A program made the translations under genes and the position numbers. From Pseudomonadota bacterium (lineage in GTDB: Bacteria; Desulfobacterota; Desulfarculia; Desulfarculales; Desulfarculaceae), in NCBI GenBank assembly GCA_018902755.1, contig JAHIQI010000010.1, positions 39,048 through 103,047 on the forward strand: a DNA stretch of 64,000 nucleotides, written 5' to 3'. The notes beneath the pieces were generated by a model, which saw nothing but the letters and a program-made list of their open reading frames with translations, ran no database searches and had not been told where the DNA came from. Shown piece after piece: positions 60,733 to 64,000 of the stretch (position 1 is the stretch's first letter; each line of letters opens with the position of its first letter).

Positions 60733-60871
60733 GTCTTCTTTCGGCAGAGCGCCCATAAAGGGGCTCACGGCCCCTGCCCGGCGGGATGTTTCGGAGGTTA
60801 AAAACGAGGCGGGCCGTATTTACGGCGTGCCCGTGGATCAGGCTTCCCGCGCACTCCCCTGCGGCCGGTCA

Positions 60872-61564
60872 TCACCGCCCGTCGGCGCCCCGCGGCTCCC
60901 CACCTGGATTTTGCCGGGCCAGATTTTTCCATTTACGGTTGCGAATCATTATAAGGATCGCGCCCACAACTCCGGCAACCACCAGCCCGTAATCTTGCGG
61001 CACATTCAGATTGACCGCCGCGCTCATGCCCACTAGAGCCCAGAGCAGGGGAATGACCAGCAGGTAACCGGGCACGGGTTTGCTTGCCCACAGCAATATC
61101 CCGAAGGTGAAAATGGTCGCCGGGCAGGGAGCGACGCCGAACATGGGGACCTGGGGATAGGAGTGGCCCAGGTTAACGCCGATGATTGGGTAGATCACCA
61201 TGGCGTAAACAATGAAGATAGCCCCAATGACCGGCAGTGGCTTCAGGGCAAACTCGAAGGCAAACTTGTTGAAGATCACGCCCGCCAGGAAAAAGAGAAG
61301 CCCCTGAACAACGAAAAAAATCCCAAAGACCCAAGCCGCCTGATTGATGGCGCTGAAATGGACCAGGTGATAAAAAATTCCCATCCAAAGCCAGAAAAAG
61401 ACCAGAATCCCGCCGATGATCCTGCCGGACGGTTTGTTTTCGCGCCAGGCCAGGGCCAGGGCCAGGATGCCCAGCCCATAAGCCACCAATTGCATGGGCC
61501 AGATGGCAGTGTTGTAGACCCCAAAGACGGCGAAGAACTGCTCAACCGTGAAGGGTAGTTTCAT
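60872..61564 (-). CDS. DUF6064-type membrane protein
   Basis: 230 residues from ATG 61564. About seven hydrophobic helices. The start MKLPFTVEQFFAVFGVYNTAIWPMQ and the segment YPIIGVNLGHSYPQVPMFGVAPCPATIFTFG match the DUF6064 family, whose role is unknown. The pattern GHxYP...PCP could bind a ligand or metal in the membrane. No partner genes close by. Confidence 0.8.
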   Translation of the reverse strand: MKLPFTVEQFFAVFGVYNTAIWPMQLVAYGLGILALALAWRENKPSGRIIGGILVFFWLWMGIFYHLVHFSAINQAAWVFGIFFVVQGLLFFLAGVIFNKFAFEFALKPLPVIGAIFIVYAMVIYPIIGVNLGHSYPQVPMFGVAPCPATIFTFGILLWASKPVPGYLLVIPLLWALVGMSAAVNLNVPQDYGLVVAGVVGAILIMIRNRKWKNLARQNPGGEPRGADGR

Positions 61565-61731
61565 AACAGTTTTGATCTCCCTGGGCCTGGGCCCCATTCT
61601 TTTCAGCAACCGCTGTGGGTAGCCACCTCATGCCTTTGGGCCCCTTGCCTGATTCGCCAGGCGGGTTTCGCCCCGCACGGCAAGGCCCAAGTCATCCTTT
61701 CATCACTAGCCTTTGTCGTAGCCGGGAGCCC

Positions 61732-62118
61732 TCAACGCTTGGGCGGCAAGCTCCCCACCAGCACCAACCTAGCTCGCTTCATCCGCCGTTTTATCACAAA
61801 CACCAAGGCATCCCTAGCGGTGCGCAAAAGCGCCTGATCCTCCTGGTCCAAAGGCAGGCCCTCCCCAGCCTGCCGCCAGGCCCAGCGGGCGGCCAAGCCC
61901 GCCAGCAAGAACAAAACCAGCAGCAGGACCAGGATCAGGTACAGGCCCAGGGTGGCCGCGTCCTGGCTGGGCGGCGGCGGCGCTGGCGGCCAGACGGGCT
62001 GGGGCGGGCTGAGGCGCAGAACCAGGCATCCGGAGAAAAAACCGCCCGAAGCCAAACCTGCCGCCGTGAGGGCGGCTTTATTTTTAAGGGATTTTGATTT
62101 GTATTGACTTATGCTCAT
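61732..62118 (-). CDS. Hypothetical membrane protein
   Basis: 128 residues. A Cys in GGFFSGC near residue 31 follows a weakly hydrophobic stretch and could be a poor lipobox; a Pro-rich segment (PPQPVWPPAPPPPSQ) precedes one strong membrane helix (TLGLYLILVLLLVLFLLAGLAA). Basic C-terminus. No family recognised. Its start codon lies within the promoter region of the divergent Mor-like gene, so it may mark the edge of the phage element. Confidence 0.55.
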   Translation of the reverse strand: MSISQYKSKSLKNKAALTAAGLASGGFFSGCLVLRLSPPQPVWPPAPPPPSQDAATLGLYLILVLLLVLFLLAGLAARWAWRQAGEGLPLDQEDQALLRTARDALVFVIKRRMKRARLVLVGSLPPKR

Positions 62119-62135
62119 AAAGGTTATATTAACCT
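62104..62135 (+). promoter_or_regulatory. Promoter with overlapping operator, upstream of the Mor-like gene
   Basis: TTGACT (62104-62109), 17 bases, TATTAA (62127-62132). The palindrome AGGTTA-TAT-TAACCT (62121-62135) covers the -10, as for a repressor site. Confidence 0.6.
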
Positions 62136-62204
62136 GACCTGCGAGTTCTCCACAAATAGCACACCGGCGGGATCGTTTTGAACCAAAAGCGTTAAGGAGC
62201 CAAC

Positions 62205-62522
62205 ATGGAACAGAACCTTTTGAGGGGACCGGGCCTGGTACCCGGCTGGATGAAACGGGTGCAGGCCGAGCAGCTGCCCGAGGTGTATCAGGAGATCGCC
62301 GGGGTCATCGGCCTGGAGCCCACCCTGCATTTGGCCCAGGTGTTCTCGGGCAACAGCGTGTATTTCCCCAAGCTGGAGCGCTCGCTGCTGGAGCTGCGCA
62401 ACCAGCTTATCCGCGACGAGTTCGACGGGGCCAACACCCGCCAGCTGGCCCGGCGCTGGGGGCTAAGCACCCGCCACCTGCGCTACATCCTGCACCCCGG
62501 CCGCCCTGGTAGTGACAACTAG
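62205..62522 (+). CDS. Mor/C-family phage late activator
   Basis: 105 residues. Matches the Mor transcription activator family of phage Mu: LPEVYQEIAGVIGLEPTLHLAQVFSG dimer region with the GNSVYFPKLE segment, and a C-terminal helix-turn-helix TRQLARRWGLSTRHLRYIL. Mor activates middle/late phage promoters. Good ribosome site (AAGGAG). It heads a rightward set of small phage-like genes. Confidence 0.88.
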   Translation: MEQNLLRGPGLVPGWMKRVQAEQLPEVYQEIAGVIGLEPTLHLAQVFSGNSVYFPKLERSLLELRNQLIRDEFDGANTRQLARRWGLSTRHLRYILHPGRPGSDN

Positions 62523-62716
62523 CACTCTTTGCCTCCGACCCGCTCCCCCCACCCCCCTTACAACCAAGCCCGGAGATAGCTCAGGGAAGCAGTGCCGCGC
62601 TCCCCCTGGGGAAGGCGTATTTGTGCGCCCCCTGCCTGGGCCGCCCCCCGCGCCGGGCCTAGGCTCAGGGGCAACACTTCACCGGCGGACGATGCCGCCG
62701 CAGCAAGGAGCCGAGC

Positions 62717-62887
62717 ATGAGCCTGATGAAGACCAAGACCTTTTGGGCCGGCCTGGCCGGAGTGCTCACCGCCATCGGCGGCTTTTACGCCGGGAAGGCC
62801 ACCCTGTGGGAGGCGGCCCAGACCGGCCTCACCGGCCTGGTGGCCATCTTCTTGCGCCTGGGCCTCTTGGGCATCACCGAGAGCTAG
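62717..62887 (+). CDS. Small phage membrane protein (holin-like)
   Basis: 56 residues from ATG 62717 with AAGGAG 6 bases upstream; easily missed by length. Two hydrophobic segments (TFWAGLAGVLTAIGGFYAG and LTGLVAIFLRLGLLG) resemble small membrane proteins of phage late operons, possibly holins. 62523-62716 has no gene seen. Confidence 0.65.
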   Translation: MSLMKTKTFWAGLAGVLTAIGGFYAGKATLWEAAQTGLTGLVAIFLRLGLLGITES

Positions 62888-62914
62888 CCCCCCTTGGGCG
62901 AGGAGGAGATCAAG

Positions 62915-63151
62915 GTGGCCCTGGAGAGCCTGCGCGGGCAACTCAGGCGCTTGGACACGGTGCTCAAGATGAGCGTGGCCGAGCAGCGGCGCATCAACGC
63001 CGACCTGGCCGCCGGGGCCCAGAACCTGGGCACCCAGTGCCGGGGCCAGGACCAGCGCCTGGACCGCCTGGAAACCCGCCTGGCCGCCTACACCGGAGGG
63101 CTCTTCACCCTGTGGCTGCTGTTCCAGGTGGCCCAAAGCTTGTGGAGGTAG
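62915..63151 (+). CDS. XhlA-like coiled-coil/TM phage protein
   Basis: 78 residues from GTG 62915, chosen because AGGAGGAG lies 8 bases upstream; TTG 62894 lacks one. Long amphipathic helix (about 1-55) and a C-terminal membrane helix (GGLFTLWLLFQVAQSLW). This is the haemolysin XhlA or Mu-type lysis accessory layout. Function inferred from context. Confidence 0.65.
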   Translation: MALESLRGQLRRLDTVLKMSVAEQRRINADLAAGAQNLGTQCRGQDQRLDRLETRLAAYTGGLFTLWLLFQVAQSLWR

Positions 63152-63153
63152 CC

Positions 63154-63390
63154 GTGGAGAGGACATCGCGCCTGATCGCCAGGGGCCTGCGCGCCGAAAA
63201 GCGCGAGCGCCTGAAGCAGCTGGAGATCAAGATCGACCGCCTGGGCAAGGACATCAACTACTACCTCTACAACTTCGACGGGGTGGAGGCCATGCGCATC
63301 GACCACGCCGAGCAGGCCATGGAGGAGCTGGTGGCGGCGGTGCGTGAGTACAAGGCCCTGAGCCGCGAGCTAGAGGAGATGGTCGAGTGA
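63154..63390 (+). CDS. Small helical phage protein
   Basis: 78 residues from GTG 63154 with GGAGG 5 bases upstream. Charged helical protein (ERLKQLEIKIDRLGKDINYYLYNFDGVEAMRIDHAEQAMEELV). Same position as small unassigned genes before the terminase in Mu-like phages. GTGA overlap with the next gene. Confidence 0.6.
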   Translation: MERTSRLIARGLRAEKRERLKQLEIKIDRLGKDINYYLYNFDGVEAMRIDHAEQAMEELVAAVREYKALSRELEEMVE

Positions 63391-63839
63391 ACGGCAACGC
63401 CCAGGAGCTGCGCGAGAAGGCCCGGGCCCGCTTCATGGCCGGGCTGGAGACGGCGGCCATCGCCGCCGAGTTGGGCATCAAGGCCCAGCGGGTGGCCTCC
63501 TGGGCCGCGGCCGGTAGCTGGGCCGCCCGCCGCCGGGCCTGGTGGTCCGATCCGCGCGGGGCCGCCGCCGCCCTGCGCCAGCTCCTGGGCCAGCGGGTGG
63601 AGGAGCTCATATCCCTGGGCGAGCTTTCCCCCCAGGACGCCGACCACCTGGCCAAGATCGCCGCCGCCTGCTCCCGTTTGGAGCGAGAGGGCTACGACCT
63701 CAAGGCGGCGGCGGTGGAGGTGGGCGAGCGCCTGGCCGCCCTGGCCGGGGAGCAGCCGGATAACGAGCAGGAACGGGCCTGGCTGGGCGGTCTGTTGGAA
63801 AAGCTCTTCGCCCGATTGGAAAACGAGGGCGGGGCATGA
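63387..63839 (+). CDS. Phage terminase small subunit-like protein
   Basis: 150 residues from GTG 63387. N-terminal helix-turn-helix (LETAAIAAELGIKAQRVASWAAAGSWAARRRAWW) and helical C-terminus, like DUF1804 and other Mu-type small terminase subunits, which bind DNA for packaging. Position before the next overlapping gene supports this. Family assignment is moderate. Confidence 0.65.
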   Translation: MNGNAQELREKARARFMAGLETAAIAAELGIKAQRVASWAAAGSWAARRRAWWSDPRGAAAALRQLLGQRVEELISLGELSPQDADHLAKIAAACSRLEREGYDLKAAAVEVGERLAALAGEQPDNEQERAWLGGLLEKLFARLENEGGA

Positions 63840-64000
63840 CCAGCGCCGCCGCCCGCAAGATGAGCGCCGCCCGCTTCCGCCAGCGGGCCGCCGAGGTGGT
63901 GGGCCGTTTGCACACCGAGGCCGGGGGCGGGGGGCCCCCCCGCCCCCGCCCCCCCCCCCGCCCCCGCCGGGGGCCAGCAACTCCACCAACTCGTGATGAA
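63836..64000 (+). CDS. Start of the next phage gene, truncated by the window end
   Basis: ATG 63836 overlaps the previous stop (ATGA). The first 28 residues look like a normal protein start (KMSAARFRQRAAEVVGRL), then a Gly/Pro/Arg run from the G/C tract. In Mu-like order this would be the large terminase subunit, but no terminase motif is reached before the end. Reading beyond residue 28 is unreliable. Confidence 0.4.
   Translation, partial: MTSAAARKMSAARFRQRAAEVVGRLHTEAGGGGPPRPRPPPRPRRGPATPPTRDE
63921..63975. repeat. Low-complexity G/C homopolymer tract
   Basis: Runs of G and C up to about 11 in a row, with no A or T over roughly 50 bases. Out of keeping with the surrounding coding sequence; possibly a sequencing or assembly artefact. 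Confidence 0.6.

Overview
This is a GC-rich (roughly two-thirds G+C by eye) chromosomal window from an anaerobic or micro-oxic Gram-negative bacterium. The gene content points to a Desulfobacterota (former Deltaproteobacteria) lineage, perhaps near Desulfarculales: a TetR fatty-acid regulator beside etfBA, a TAXI-type TRAP importer with DUF1850 and a glutaconate-type CoA-transferase, AtoE, SelB, an anaerobic sulfatase maturase with a Cys-type sulfatase, AmrS and class 1B PyrK/PyrD. There is no rRNA gene, so the taxonomy is inference. I saw no tRNA, rRNA or CRISPR array.

Layout. 1-3.4 kb: 3' part of an NlpC/P60 hydrolase, a C_GCAxxG_C_C protein and glyA. 3.5-12.1 kb: a long rightward run holding a DUF2156 protein, pyrE, three small proteins, a sugar epimerase, a WecA-like/PglF-N fusion, a LACC1-type nucleoside phosphorylase, and pyrK and pyrD with a transglutaminase-like gene between them. 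12.1-13.2 kb: dense MITE-like repeats around an NTF2-fold protein. 13.2-17.8 kb: a lipoprotein and selB leftward, ruvX-mltG rightward. 17.8-20.5 kb: fadR-etfB-etfA with a near-consensus FadR operator. 20.5-28.5 kb: a DUF3795 protein, then a leftward catabolic unit (GntR regulator, lipoprotein, TAXI binding protein, DUF1850, fused TRAP permease, CoA-transferase subunits). 28.5-33.6 kb: a tightly coupled rightward operon (split nucleoside-recognition membrane protein, two unknown proteins, M42 and M24 peptidases, thioesterase). 33.8-40.6 kb: amidinotransferase-family enzyme, perR-like and katA, an acyltransferase/GpsA-like fusion and a class IV aminotransferase. 40.6-42.8 kb: a repeat-bounded accessory patch with an AT-rich membrane-anchored gene, a 16-cysteine secreted protein and a cupin broken by an amber codon. 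42.9-48 kb: a thiolase-like/DUF35 fusion and the sulfatase-maturase pair. 48-55 kb: era, a secreted protein, atoE, amrS-radC-pyrF and tatA. 55-60.6 kb: a membrane glycosyltransferase-like protein with a CpsB-like PHP phosphatase, ald, and dnaA preceded by origin-like DNA. 61.7-64 kb: the start of a Mu-like phage late block (Mor activator, small membrane proteins, terminase small subunit), ending in a suspicious G/C tract.

How the genes fit together. The metabolic core is uptake and activation of organic acids (TRAP, AtoE, CoA-transferase, thiolase-like protein, thioesterase), with ETF carrying electrons from acyl-CoA oxidation under FadR-type control. A 16-bp motif is shared by the fadR-etf region and the GntR promoter, suggesting cross-regulation of uptake and oxidation. 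Most rightward genes are joined by ATGA or TGATG overlaps, so they are probably translated in coupled fashion. Four dispersed repeat types sit almost only between genes.
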